Shown: positions 32,748-41,776 of the stretch, one piece after another | Layout: each line of letters starts with the position of its first letter | Position numbering within the stretch: position 1 is the stretch's first letter | NCBI GenBank assembly: GCA_011045955.1 | Contig: DSBV01000049.1 | Location: 1-46,423 of the forward strand | Direction of reading: 5' to 3' | DNA from: Bacteroidales bacterium | Lineage (GTDB): Bacteria > Bacteroidota > Bacteroidia > Bacteroidales > Tenuifilaceae | Length of the DNA stretch: 46,423 nucleotides | Notes under the pieces: generated by a model | Told to the model about the DNA's origin: nothing | Seen by the model: only the letters and a program-made list of their open reading frames with translations | Database searches by the model: none | Program-made: the position numbers and the translations under genes

Positions 32748-34292
32748 CTAAAATGGAGGAATACCATGTTTCTTGAAGGGCCTATCGGCAACCTTGGTGC
32801 TGGAAACCTCAAGGGCATGCAGCAGCAGTTTGCGGGTTTCTGACGGTTCAATCACTGTATCGATATAGCCCTTGGCTGCAGCTACGTAAGGGTTAGCAAA
32901 CTTTTCCTTGTACTCTTCAACCTTTTGACGGCGCATGGCTTCCGGATCGGGTGCCTCGGCAATCTCCTTGCGGAATATGATGTTGGCAGCACCCTCGGGG
33001 CCCATAACAGCAATTTCAGCGCTTGGCCATGCAAATACAAAATCGGCACGTAGGTGGCGGGAGCTCATAGCAATATAACCTCCGCCGTAGGCCTTACGGA
33101 GAATTACAGTCATTTTGGGAACAGTTGCCTCGCTGTAGGCATAAAGCAACTTGGCTCCATGCCGAATAACGCCTGCATGCTCCTGATCGATACCGGGCAG
33201 GTAACCGGGCAGGTCAACCAGGGTAACCAATGGGATGTTGAATGCGTTGCAGTAGCGAACAAAGCGTGCAGCCTTGTCGGAGCTGTCAACGTCGAGCACT
33301 CCGGCCATAACCAGTGGCTGGTTGGCAACAAAGCCAACGGTTTCGCCATTCAAACGGCCAAATCCAATAACGATGTTTGCTGCCCATTTCTCCTGGATTT
33401 CAAAGAAATCGGAATCGTCGGCAATGGCACGGATAACATCGCGCACATCGTAGGACTCCTTTGGATCGCCGGGTACAATATCCTCGATATTGAAGTTTAC
33501 CTTAGGCTCTTTGGGCTCAAACCTGCGAGCCTTGCGGGTATTGTTCCATGGAATGTAGGTGATAAGCTTTTTAATCTGCTCAAAGCACTCGTACTCGCTC
33601 TCAGCGTAAAAATGGGCGTTGCCAGTAATTTGGGCATGAACCTTTGCGCCACCAAGGTCTTCCTGGGAAATTTCTTCGCCCAGTACCGATTTAATAACCT
33701 CGGGGCCAGTGATGAACATTTTTGAGATTTTATCGACCACAAATACAAAGTCGGTTAGGGCAGGGGAGTAAACTGCACCACCGGCACAAGGGCCAAGGAT
33801 TACTGATATTTGTGGAATAATGCCGCTCGAGAGGGTGTTGCGCCAGAATATTTCGCCATAACCGGCAAGCGAGTTAACTCCTTCCTGAATACGTGCACCA
33901 CCTGAGTCGTTGATACCGATTAGGGGGATACGCATGCGGAGGGCGTAATCCATGATTTTGGTAATCTTGCGGGCGTGCATTGAACCCAGCGAACCACCGG
34001 CAACGGTAAAGTCCTGAGCGTAAATAGCTACAGGAGCGCCAAAAATGGTTCCGGTACCAATGATAACACCATCGCCATGTAGAACCTTACCATCCATCCC
34101 AAAGTCGCGGGCATCATGCTCCACAAACATGTCGTACTCGTTGAACGAGTCCTCGTCGAGGAGAGCTATAATACGCTCACGGGCAGTGAGTTTGCCCATG
34201 GCAACCTGCTTGGCAACGGCCTGCTCGCCACCACCTTGCAGAACCTCTTCTTTGCGCTTTTTAAGCTCTTCGATTTTGTTTTTTAAAGGCAT
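32748..34292 (-). CDS. mmdA: Acyl-CoA carboxyltransferase subunit (methylmalonyl-CoA decarboxylase alpha / propionyl-CoA carboxylase beta)
   Basis: A 514-residue carboxyltransferase. The N-terminal half has GKLTARERIIALLDEDSF and FTVAGGSLGSMHARKI, then DSGGARIQEGVNSLAGYGEI (oxyanion hole region). The C-terminal half has DLPGYLPGIDQEHAGVIRHG and KAYGGGYIAMSSRHL. It moves CO2 between methylmalonyl- or propionyl-CoA and biotin. With only the biotin carrier beside it, the membrane decarboxylase subunit (OadB/MmdB) or the biotin carboxylase must be elsewhere, so the direction is unclear. Confidence 0.9.
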   Translation of the reverse strand: MPLKNKIEELKKRKEEVLQGGGEQAVAKQVAMGKLTARERIIALLDEDSFNEYDMFVEHDARDFGMDGKVLHGDGVIIGTGTIFGAPVAIYAQDFTVAGGSLGSMHARKITKIMDYALRMRIPLIGINDSGGARIQEGVNSLAGYGEIFWRNTLSSGIIPQISVILGPCAGGAVYSPALTDFVFVVDKISKMFITGPEVIKSVLGEEISQEDLGGAKVHAQITGNAHFYAESEYECFEQIKKLITYIPWNNTRKARRFEPKEPKVNFNIEDIVPGDPKESYDVRDVIRAIADDSDFFEIQEKWAANIVIGFGRLNGETVGFVANQPLVMAGVLDVDSSDKAARFVRYCNAFNIPLVTLVDLPGYLPGIDQEHAGVIRHGAKLLYAYSEATVPKMTVILRKAYGGGYIAMSSRHLRADFVFAWPSAEIAVMGPEGAANIIFRKEIAEAPDPEAMRRQKVEEYKEKFANPYVAAAKGYIDTVIEPSETRKLLLHALEVSSTKVADRPFKKHGIPPF

Positions 34293-34374
34293 AGCTGTTT
34301 TTGTTGGTTAGTAATTTTTGCCACCATTACCATGCATCGTGGTAAAGTTTTGTGCAAGGTTACGAAATTGGGTG

Positions 34375-34382
34375 CAAATATA
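34375..34382 (-). promoter_or_regulatory. -7 box of the carboxyltransferase operon
   Basis: TATATTTG on the minus strand fits TAnnTTTG about 80 bases before the ATG at 34292, immediately after the terminator of the upstream gene. Confidence 0.6.
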
Positions 34383-34387
34383 AAAGA

Positions 34388-34412
34388 AACGGGTCGTTTT
34401 TTTCGACCCGTT
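34388..34412 (-). terminator. Rho-independent terminator of the tgt - lptF operon
   Basis: AACGGGTCG (34388-34396) and CGACCCGTT (34404-34412) pair perfectly round a seven-base loop. On the minus strand TTCTTTTATATTT follows. It lies 57 bases after the permease stop. Confidence 0.88.
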
Positions 34413-34468
34413 GTAGTGCATTAACCTAAATATCAAAACCATACGTCAACAAACGCCTGTTTGAAATC

Positions 34469-35545
34469 CTACTTGGGGGCCATTCTGTAAAGTCCAAATG
34501 CAATGATGGCAAATAGAAAGTTTGGAACCCAGACCGAGATGGCCGCTGGCAGGTGTCCACCAACTGCAAACATGGTAGAGAATCGCATGAACAGAATATA
34601 GGAGAAGCTAAGTGCAAGCCCCAAACCAATATGAAAGCCAATGCCACCACGCACCTTGCGCGATGAGAGCGAAACGCCAATCAACGTAAGAATGAAAACC
34701 GAAAAGGGGTAAGCAAATCGACCATGCTTTTCGATGAGCAAGTACTCAATGGTATCGGCGCCCTGGAGTTTTTGCTCCTCTATAAAATCGTTTAGCTGAA
34801 ACAGGTTCATGGTTTCAATGATCTTCAACCTTTGGTTGAAATCGGATGGGGTAAGGTATAACGTGCTATCAATTTTATCACCTTTAATAATCTCCTCGCC
34901 CTGGTCAGTGTAATTACGGATGTAGTAGCGGTTTATAGTCCATTTCTCCTTGGTGGAATCCCACTGCGCGTTATCGGCTATTAGTTTCGAAATCAACTTG
35001 TTTCCATCGAATTTTTCGATGGAAAGGTTGTAGGCAGTATTGTTGTACGTGTTGAAAGAGCGCATGTAAACAAACATGGCTGGACGTACCTGACGGTGTA
35101 TGTTCCTTTCGGTATTAACATGGGGGCGCTTGATGTACTTGTTCTCAAAATCTAACCTTACAGCATTGGCGGGCGGAATGATAAAACTATTGAGCACAAA
35201 TGAGAAAATGGCAATTATTGTTGCAGAGATAAAGTAGGGGTATAACATTCGCCTGAAACTAACTCCGCTGCTTAGTATGGCTATAATCTCGGTGTTATAG
35301 GCCATTTTTGAGGTGAAGAAGATTACGGCAATAAACACGAAAAGGGAACTGAACAGGTTGGCAAAGTAGGGTATAAAGTTGAGGTAATACTTGAAAATGA
35401 TATCGTACAGTGGGGCATCCTTTTCCAGAAAGTTGTCGATTTTCTCGGCAAGGTCAAATATTACTGCAATGCCAACTATTAGTATAATGGCATAGAAGTA
35501 GGTGCCAATAAACTTTCGGATTATATACCAGTCCAGTAATTTCAT
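34469..35545 (-). CDS. LptF/LptG-type permease (YjgP/YjgQ family)
   Basis: A 358-residue inner-membrane protein. MKLLDWYIIRKFIGTYFYA and VGIAVIFDLAEKIDNFLEK are the typical N-terminal helix signature. Helices lie at about 13-32, 55-80, 95-115 and, after a periplasmic beta-jellyroll region of about 160 residues, at 275-345 (FAYPFSVFILTLIGVSLSSR, IGFHIGLGLALSFSYILF). It exports lipopolysaccharide with LptB, LptC and the partner permease. Whether it is LptF or LptG cannot be decided. Located 9 bases after tgt. Confidence 0.9.
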   Translation of the reverse strand: MKLLDWYIIRKFIGTYFYAIILIVGIAVIFDLAEKIDNFLEKDAPLYDIIFKYYLNFIPYFANLFSSLFVFIAVIFFTSKMAYNTEIIAILSSGVSFRRMLYPYFISATIIAIFSFVLNSFIIPPANAVRLDFENKYIKRPHVNTERNIHRQVRPAMFVYMRSFNTYNNTAYNLSIEKFDGNKLISKLIADNAQWDSTKEKWTINRYYIRNYTDQGEEIIKGDKIDSTLYLTPSDFNQRLKIIETMNLFQLNDFIEEQKLQGADTIEYLLIEKHGRFAYPFSVFILTLIGVSLSSRKVRGGIGFHIGLGLALSFSYILFMRFSTMFAVGGHLPAAISVWVPNFLFAIIAFGLYRMAPK

Positions 35546-35554
35546 AGTAGTGTT

Positions 35555-36685
35555 TTATAGACGTTTGGACACTTTCTTAACCATCGCGTTTTTCCATTGC
35601 AGGAAGTCGCCCTCAACAATATGTTTTCGTGCCTCCCTCACCAGCCATAAGTAAAACCCCAGGTTGTGAATGCTGGCAATTTGTGGACCTAACATTTCGC
35701 CAGCAACGAATAGGTGGCGGAGGTAAGCCTTTGTATACCTACTATCAACAAAAGTTGGGCCAAAAGGATCGATAGGTGAGAAGTCGGCTTGCCATTTCTT
35801 GTTCCGTATGTTAATTATACCCTCCGAGGTGAAAAGCATACCGTTACGGCCGTTACGGGTGGGCATTACGCAATCGAACATATCAATACCAAGAGCAATA
35901 GATTCCAGGATGTTCTTGGGTGTACCTACACCCATCAGGTAGCGGGGTTTACTCTTAGGCAGTATGCCATTTACCACTTCAACCATTTGGTACATTACCT
36001 CGGCGGGTTCGCCAACCGATAGCCCGCCAATGGCGTAGCCATCGCGGTTGTACTTCAGTACATTTTCGGCAGCGCGTTTGCGCAGATCGGGGTAAACACA
36101 ACCCTGAACAATAGGGAATAGTGTTTGGCTATGGCCGTAAAGCGGCTCGGTGGTATCGAACCTTTGCACGCAGCGTTCAAGCCATTTTTCGGTAAGATCG
36201 AGCGATTTGCGGGCATACTCGTAATCGGCATCGCCCGGTGGGCATTCGTCAAATGCCATTACAATATCTGCCCCAATAATGCGCTGGATATCCATCACAT
36301 TCTCTGGGGTGAACAGGTGGGGTGACCCATCGATATGCGAGCGGAACGAGGCACCCTGCGCTGTTAACTTTCGCATATCGGCCAGCGAGAAAACCTGATA
36401 ACCACCGCTATCGGTGAGAATTGGCCGCTCCCAACTCGAGAATTTATGCAATCCTCCGGCTTGCTTAAGCACATCAACTCCCGGACGTAGGTAAAGATGG
36501 TATGTATTGCCCAGAATGATTTGAGCATTAATGTTGTTCTCCAACTCCCTGTGCATGACACCCTTAACGCTGCCCACTGTGCCAACTGGCATGAATATTG
36601 GGGTTTCAATTTGTCCGTGATCGGTTGTTATAATACCTGCACGTGCCGAGGTTTGTGAATCGGTTTTAAGTAACTTGAAATCCAT
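35555..36685 (-). CDS. tgt: Queuine tRNA-ribosyltransferase, with zinc ligands replaced
   Basis: A 376-residue enzyme that exchanges guanine-34 for preQ1 in tRNA. PILTDSGGYQVFSLADMRK near residue 89 holds the substrate-binding Asp. YAIGGLSVGEPAEVMYQM (about 215-232), LMGVGTPKNILESIALGIDM, and DCVMPTRNGRNG follow. The usual CxCxxC...H zinc site before the helix AYLRHLF reads PIDPFGPTFVDSRYTKAYLR, so the three cysteines are absent. This appears to be a Bacteroidota variant rather than a local defect. Confidence 0.94.
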   Translation of the reverse strand: MDFKLLKTDSQTSARAGIITTDHGQIETPIFMPVGTVGSVKGVMHRELENNINAQIILGNTYHLYLRPGVDVLKQAGGLHKFSSWERPILTDSGGYQVFSLADMRKLTAQGASFRSHIDGSPHLFTPENVMDIQRIIGADIVMAFDECPPGDADYEYARKSLDLTEKWLERCVQRFDTTEPLYGHSQTLFPIVQGCVYPDLRKRAAENVLKYNRDGYAIGGLSVGEPAEVMYQMVEVVNGILPKSKPRYLMGVGTPKNILESIALGIDMFDCVMPTRNGRNGMLFTSEGIINIRNKKWQADFSPIDPFGPTFVDSRYTKAYLRHLFVAGEMLGPQIASIHNLGFYLWLVREARKHIVEGDFLQWKNAMVKKVSKRL

Positions 36686-36770
36686 CTGCTTATAAAAATC
36701 CGCGCAAATATAACCTAAATACTAACAGGTTAAGGGTTTATTTTGATTTGTTAACGGTAAATTTTCGGAG

Positions 36771-37556
36771 TTAATGCTTGCTAATGTTTATTAACCAGGT
36801 TGGTTCTTGGTTAATGCTCTCACCAGCATAGTAAACGTGTTCCAAGTATAGCCCCGATGGGGGAGCGGTAAATTTTGCCGGAAGGGTTGAGTACTCACTG
36901 AAGAACGAGTCAGTGTCGGCCTCCGATAATTTGCCCAGTCCAACCTGAACCAGTGTGCCCACCATTCGGCGTACCTGCTTCCAAAGGAAGTGTGACCCCA
37001 CGATATGTATGAGGATTGAATGGTCAACTTCAAATATTTTTAGGTGATCAATTTTTACAAGGGTCGACTCCCCTTCTTTTTCAGGGGCGCCAAACGATTT
37101 GTAATCCTTCATCCCGGTAAAGTGATGGGTAACGGCTGCCATAGCCTCAACGTTAAGCGGCTCCTTAACCCACCAGCAGTAGTCCTTGCCAAAGGCTATT
37201 CGCCTGCGCGAAATGTGGTAAACGTAGCTGCGGTGCTTGGCATCGTAGCGTGCGTGGAAGCGGGGGCTAACCTTAACCATTTCGAGGATATTGATTGATG
37301 AAGGTAAAACCTCGTTGAGCCTTTCCATGGCAATGTATGGTGGCATAGCCGAGTCGATATCGAGGTGGGCAACCTGCCCCAGCGCGTGCACGCCGGCATC
37401 GGTACGATCTGCTCCGTAAAGCTCATAGTTGCTTACCTTGTAAATCTCCTTGATGGCATTCATTAGCTTGCCCATTACTGTGGCGGCTTCGCGCTGGAAT
37501 TGCCACTCGCGGTACCTTGAACCGTCGTACTCTATGGTTAACTTAAATCGAGGCAT
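36771..37556 (-). CDS. truA: tRNA pseudouridine(38-40) synthase
   Basis: A 261-residue enzyme of the TruA family, isomerising uridines in the tRNA anticodon loop. GADRTDAGVHALGQVAHLDI (about residues 49-68) contains the catalytic Asp in RTDAGVHA. RFHARYDAKHRSYVYHI and FLWKQVRRMVGTLVQVG are further conserved segments. It lies between tgt and the SRP RNA gene, with no overlap. Confidence 0.95.
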   Translation of the reverse strand: MPRFKLTIEYDGSRYREWQFQREAATVMGKLMNAIKEIYKVSNYELYGADRTDAGVHALGQVAHLDIDSAMPPYIAMERLNEVLPSSINILEMVKVSPRFHARYDAKHRSYVYHISRRRIAFGKDYCWWVKEPLNVEAMAAVTHHFTGMKDYKSFGAPEKEGESTLVKIDHLKIFEVDHSILIHIVGSHFLWKQVRRMVGTLVQVGLGKLSEADTDSFFSEYSTLPAKFTAPPSGLYLEHVYYAGESINQEPTWLINISKH

Positions 37557-37607
37557 TTGCGTTTTTTTCTTTGAAATTTTTATAAAGTTACACCTAAAAA
37601 AGGGTAT

Positions 37608-37713
37608 AAAAAAAGTGGGTAAGCTACTTATATCGCACCGCTACAACCGCTTACCCTTGCTACCTTCCGGTCCTGGGGGGGTTCAGCAGGAGCTGGTCGT
37701 ATAAGACTTACCC
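37608..37713 (-). ncRNA. ffs: Signal recognition particle RNA (small bacterial type)
   Basis: About 97 nucleotides plus a terminator tract. The 5' end GGGTAAG (37713) pairs with CTTACCC at the 3' end (37623-37617), forming the closing stem. The apical region CAGGACCGGAAGGTAGCAAGG-like sequence has the GGAA tetraloop (37668-37665) and the Ffh-binding internal loop. Seven T follow (37614-37608). A TAnnTTTG promoter precedes it. It binds Ffh to target membrane proteins. Confidence 0.92.
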
Positions 37714-37717
37714 GGTG

Positions 37718-37725
37718 CAAAGATA
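37718..37725 (-). promoter_or_regulatory. -7 box of the SRP RNA gene
   Basis: TATCTTTG on the minus strand fits TAnnTTTG and places the transcript start at about 37713, matching the predicted 5' end of the stem. Confidence 0.65.
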
Positions 37726-37776
37726 GCTAAATTTACAATACCTGTAGTGCCTACTAGCTTTTTTTAGCAAAATTCA

Positions 37777-37784
37777 TATATTTG
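37777..37784 (+). promoter_or_regulatory. -7 box of the DUF4199 - glycosyltransferase operon
   Basis: TATATTTG fits TAnnTTTG, 25 bases before the ATG at 37810. No clear -33 element. Confidence 0.55.
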
Positions 37785-37809
37785 CAATGAAACTAAACCT
37801 AATACAAAA

Positions 37810-38355
37810 ATGGAAAAACAAGGAAATCCTATGCTTAAGCATTCAATGAATTACGGTTTGATAATGGGTGTTGCACTCATAATTCTAAGCCTGATTACTT
37901 ACTTGGTAGGTATTGTAAAACAGCCGTTTTGGGTAAGCATAATAAACTATGCGATAATAATTGGTATTATTGTATGGGGTACTAAAAAGTATCGCGATGA
38001 GGTGTTAGAGGGTGCAATTACCTATGGTAATGCCTTGGGCTTTGGTGTTTTGATTACACTTTTTGCTGGAGTGATTGTGGCTGTATTTACTTATATTCAA
38101 ATTACCCTTATTGATCCCGACTTTATAAGTAAGATGTTAGCCATTGCTGAGGAGGAACTTGTAAAGAGGGGGATGCCCGATGAGCAAATTGAAATGGCCG
38201 TAGAGATGCAGAAAAAGTTTATGTCTCCGCTAATTATGACTATTTCATCGTTACTCGGAATGGTTCTGATGGGATTCATATTCTCACTGATCACTTCTAT
38301 CTTTCTGAAGAAAGAAAAATTGCCGTTTGCTGGTGACAGCGAAGTTATTGAATAG
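37810..38355 (+). CDS. DUF4199 membrane protein
   Basis: A 181-residue protein with four membrane helices: about 14-33 (LIMGVALIILSLITYLVG), 40-57, 73-97 (ALGFGVLITLFAGVIVAV) and 144-168 (MTISSLLGMVLMGFIFSLIT). The charged segment AIAEEELVKRGMPDEQIEMA between the last two is typical of DUF4199. Function unknown. It precedes the glycosyltransferase by 15 bases, the usual pairing in Bacteroidota. Confidence 0.85.
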   Translation: MEKQGNPMLKHSMNYGLIMGVALIILSLITYLVGIVKQPFWVSIINYAIIIGIIVWGTKKYRDEVLEGAITYGNALGFGVLITLFAGVIVAVFTYIQITLIDPDFISKMLAIAEEELVKRGMPDEQIEMAVEMQKKFMSPLIMTISSLLGMVLMGFIFSLITSIFLKKEKLPFAGDSEVIE

Positions 38356-38370
38356 TAACCAAGCATCAAT

Positions 38371-39324
38371 ATGGATATTTCTGTTGTAGTTCCTCTTTAC
38401 AACGAGGAAGAGTCGTTACCTGAACTCATGGAATGGATTGCCCGGGTCATGGATAGCAATGCCTTTACCTATGAGGTGATCATGATTGACGATGGTAGTA
38501 GCGATAACAGCTGGGCGGTAATAGAGAGCCTGAGGCTGAAGTTCCCTTCCCTGAGGGGAATCAAGTTCCTGAGGAACTACGGTAAATCGGCTGCTCTTCA
38601 TGTTGGCTTTACGGCCGCTCGGGGTGATGTGGTATTTACCATGGACGCCGACCTGCAAGACAGCCCCGACGAAATCCCTGAACTTTATCGGATGGTCAAG
38701 GAGCAAGGCTACGACCTTGTGTCGGGTTGGAAGAAGAAACGGTTCGACCCGTTGCTTACCAAACGAATCCCCAGCAAGCTATACAATGCCACCGTGCGCA
38801 TGGTAAGCGGTATAAAGCTGCACGATATGAACTGTGGCCTTAAGGCCTACCGCCAAAACGTGGTTAAAAGCATTGAGGTTTACGGCGAAATGCACAGGTA
38901 TATTCCCGTTATTGCCCACCAAGCCGGATTTAAACAAATCGGCGAAAAGGTTGTGCAGCACCGTGAACGCAAGTACGGCACAACAAAATTTGGTTTGACA
39001 AGGTTTATTAATGGATTTCTTGACCTCCTTTCGGTGATGTTTGTGTCGCGCTTTGGTAAAAAACCCATGCACTTTTTTGGAACCCTTGGAACCCTTATGT
39101 TTATTACTGGTGGTGCTATTGCTGTATGGTTGGTAGGTAGTAAGCTTTGGGCGCAATTTCATCATTTAAAGTACAGACCTGTTACCGATCAACCACTATT
39201 TTACATAGCTCTTGTGGTTGCCATAATAGGTGTCCAACTCTTTACGGCAGGTTTCATTGGTGAGCTGGTATCGCGCAGCTCTGCCGGTAGAAACCATTAC
39301 CTCATTGAGAAGGAGATAGGGTAA
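38371..39324 (+). CDS. Membrane glycosyltransferase family 2 (DPM1/GtrB/ArnC-like)
   Basis: A 317-residue enzyme. MDISVVVPLYNEEESLPEL, MIDDGSSDNSW, and MDADLQDSPDEIPEL (about residues 91-105, the DxD metal site) mark the GT-A domain. KYGTTKFGLTRFINGFLDL follows. Two C-terminal helices (FFGTLGTLMFITGGAIAVWL, FYIALVVAIIGVQLFTAGFI) anchor it to the inner membrane. The group transfers sugar or phospho-sugar to polyprenyl phosphate. The sugar is unknown. Confidence 0.9.
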   Translation: MDISVVVPLYNEEESLPELMEWIARVMDSNAFTYEVIMIDDGSSDNSWAVIESLRLKFPSLRGIKFLRNYGKSAALHVGFTAARGDVVFTMDADLQDSPDEIPELYRMVKEQGYDLVSGWKKKRFDPLLTKRIPSKLYNATVRMVSGIKLHDMNCGLKAYRQNVVKSIEVYGEMHRYIPVIAHQAGFKQIGEKVVQHRERKYGTTKFGLTRFINGFLDLLSVMFVSRFGKKPMHFFGTLGTLMFITGGAIAVWLVGSKLWAQFHHLKYRPVTDQPLFYIALVVAIIGVQLFTAGFIGELVSRSSAGRNHYLIEKEIG

Positions 39325-39360
39325 TCATTACTTTTAAAAAGTTGTTCAATAACATACTTC

Positions 39361-39387
39361 AAAATAGCACTCCCGTAGTGCTATTTT
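39361..39387 (+). terminator. Rho-independent terminator after the glycosyltransferase
   Basis: AAAATAGCAC and GTGCTATTTT form a perfect 10-bp stem with a seven-base loop, followed by a T-rich stretch, 36 bases after the stop. Confidence 0.85.
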
Positions 39388-39420
39388 ATTTTATTTGTAA
39401 GTTGATAAATCAAGAATGAG

Positions 39421-40176
39421 ATGAAAGCATTGCTATCGCATCGTTCAATTCGAAAGTACAAGAGCGACCCTATTGACGATTCGCTACTTCAGGAAATCCT
39501 AACCGCAGGAACTCGTGCATCTACCACTGGTAATATGCAGGTGTACAGCATTATTGTTACACGCGATGAAGAGGTGAAGCGTAAGCTTTTACCATTGCAT
39601 TTTAACCAGCAGATGGTAGTGCAGGCACCAGTGGTGCTCACCTTTTGTGCCGATTTTAACCGCTTTAACAAGTGGTGCCTGCAGCGTAAGGCCAAGCCAG
39701 GGTACGATAACTTTTTATCGTTCTTTACCGCTGCAATTGATGCCCTTTTGGCAGCCCAAAACGTATGCATTGCTGCAGAGAAGAAAGGGTTGGGAATATG
39801 TTATCTTGGAACTACAACCTATACTGCCGATAAGATTATTGAGGTGCTGAAACTACCAAAGAGTGTTGTGCCTGTAACAACAGTGGTAATGGGTTATCCC
39901 GACGAGCACCCCGATTTGACCGATAGGTTGCCGCTTGCAGGAGTTGTTCATTATGAGGTTTATCAGGATTACTCCGAGGGCGATATCGACCAGATATACC
40001 AGCATAAGGAGTCGTTACAGTTAACCAAGCGCTTGCTGGAGGAGAACCAAAAGGAAACTCTGGCCCAGATTTTTACCGATAATCGCTATACCCTGAAGGA
40101 CAATGTGGCATTCTCAAAGAATCTTCTTAGGGTTTTGGAGATGCAGGGGTTTATGAATAACGATAGAACGGAGTAG
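39421..40176 (+). CDS. Nitroreductase family NAD(P)H-dependent flavin oxidoreductase
   Basis: A 251-residue FMN enzyme of the NfsA/FRP type. MKALLSHRSIRKYKSDPIDD with the HRSIR motif binds FMN phosphate, ILTAGTRASTTGNMQVYSII follows, and GLGICYLGTTTY (about 121-132) and VMGYPDEHPDLTDRLPLAGV (about 155-174) complete the fold. Likely reduces nitro compounds or quinones using NADPH. It is monocistronic, between two terminator-type or non-coding gaps. Confidence 0.88.
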   Translation: MKALLSHRSIRKYKSDPIDDSLLQEILTAGTRASTTGNMQVYSIIVTRDEEVKRKLLPLHFNQQMVVQAPVVLTFCADFNRFNKWCLQRKAKPGYDNFLSFFTAAIDALLAAQNVCIAAEKKGLGICYLGTTTYTADKIIEVLKLPKSVVPVTTVVMGYPDEHPDLTDRLPLAGVVHYEVYQDYSEGDIDQIYQHKESLQLTKRLLEENQKETLAQIFTDNRYTLKDNVAFSKNLLRVLEMQGFMNNDRTE

Positions 40177-40246
40177 AAAGCTACAGGATAGAAGACAAAA
40201 GGGCCGCAAGCAATTGCAACCCTTGTTTTATGGCGATTTTTTAAGA

Positions 40247-41593
40247 TTAGTTGGTTGGGCCGTTATCAATCTTCGATTCAATTACACTTTGGATTGAAGA
40301 TGGTACGTTCGATAGAAAATCATAACCAGTTTTACTTTCGATATAGTCAACAGTGGTTCGGTAGTAACCCCAGGGTTGGCTGCTTATGGTTTGGGTATTG
40401 GGCATCCATACCGCAATTACTCGGGTTGATGTTGTAATACGCGAAACATCGTTCGAACCAACGGGCAATACAACGATGATTTTCCAAACGTATGCAGGAA
40501 CGGTTATGTTCTTGGTTGATATGGTGGTTTTATAACCTGCCGAACCGGTTCCGCCCTGCCCCCATGGGCCTGAAATGATATATAGTTCGTTACCGGCATC
40601 GACTAGCTTGCGGCAGTAATTTTCGAGGTTAGCCCAGGTTATCCGGTTGTTATTAGGGGCTTGAGGAACCATGTTGGTCATCAGGAAGGTAGCGGAATTA
40701 TCGGTAATTGAACCTGTTCTGTCGGCGCTGGGGCACATGTGGCCGCGGTCAAACCCTGAACCGCTGTAGTCGGTTCCGCCAACCCAAACCCAGCTGGAAG
40801 GGAGTGTGTTATCGCCACGGAAATCATCCTGCCTTGGGGCTGAGCCTATCCATGCACTGCTCAAATACCACGATACCCAGTTGCAGGTTAGCTTGCTGTT
40901 ATTGTGCGATAAAGCATATTGTGGTTTAACCATGAGGTAGTTGTTGGGGTATGCAGTGCTTGCTACAGTCCCCGATGGGTTGCCCAACGCCATGTTATCG
41001 TCGCGGGTAGGTGAGGTTGAGTAATCGTAAACCTTGAAGTCATCAATATTAATTCGGTACGAGCCTCCGGAAACCTATCTGATCTCAAACCGAACATTAC
41101 CTGAAAGGTTAACCTTAAAGGTTGCCTTGGTTAAGGTGGTTGATGAGGTGGTTACCGTTGAACCCACTTTGCTCCATGTGCTTCCGCTGTTGGTTGAAAC
41201 CCATAAATCCCATGTGCTATTCCCATCGCTGCCATACTTGGCGTGGTAAACCTCAACAGTTGCTGCACTATTTGCTTTGTTAAACTGCATGGTAACCTTA
41301 TCCGTGTTGACAATTCGTACCGATTTGATGCCATTTTTCCTATCGCTGGTTGATATGCCTATTAGGGCATTGTTCAGATACCAATTACCGGTCGATAGTG
41401 TTACTGTTGCTTCGGCATAAGTTGTTTTTGTTCCGGTTTCAAAGTTCTACAGCAAGTATCCTGTTGCCATGTCAAAGGTGTTCTGTGGCATGCCGCTTTC
41501 CAAATTCAATGTTTTGTCCTTTGGATTAAAGGGAATATCCTTTTTACATGCTGAAAATCCTAATAGAATGGCTAGCAGAAAGGTTGCCGTCAT
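40247..41593 (-). pseudogene. Lipoprotein DNA/RNA non-specific endonuclease with two amber codons
   Basis: One continuous 448-codon frame from the ATG at 41593 to the stop at 40247, interrupted only by TAG at 41447-41449 (codon 49) and 41075-41077 (codon 173). Residues 1-20 are a lipoprotein signal (FLLAILLGFSAC). Residues about 50-185 form a jelly-roll-like domain (STWDLWVSTNSGSTWSKVG). Residues about 205-440 are a NUC domain: SGFDRGHMCPSADR carries the catalytic DRGH His, and SATFLMTNMVPQAPNNNRIT the Mg-binding Asn. Both ambers fit CAG to TAG changes. The distal piece alone (ATG 40993) has the whole nuclease but no signal. Confidence 0.82.
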
Positions 41594-41776
41594 AAACCTT
41601 AAGATTTGGATTTTTGTTTCATGTTTTTTGGTGTTTGGGGGTTGGTGCTGCAAATATATGGCAGATATGTTAATGATTGGCAAGGCCTGCGTTGCCATAT
41701 TATTAACATTTTATCACCATGTGCACTTTGCTGTTATTGCCAAAATTAATTGGTATTTGGCACGTGGTTTGTTCAA

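Noticed and set aside
33054-33725. Plus-strand ORF (223 codons) opposite the carboxyltransferase
   Set aside because: Antisense to a highly conserved coding region; no promoter or domain.
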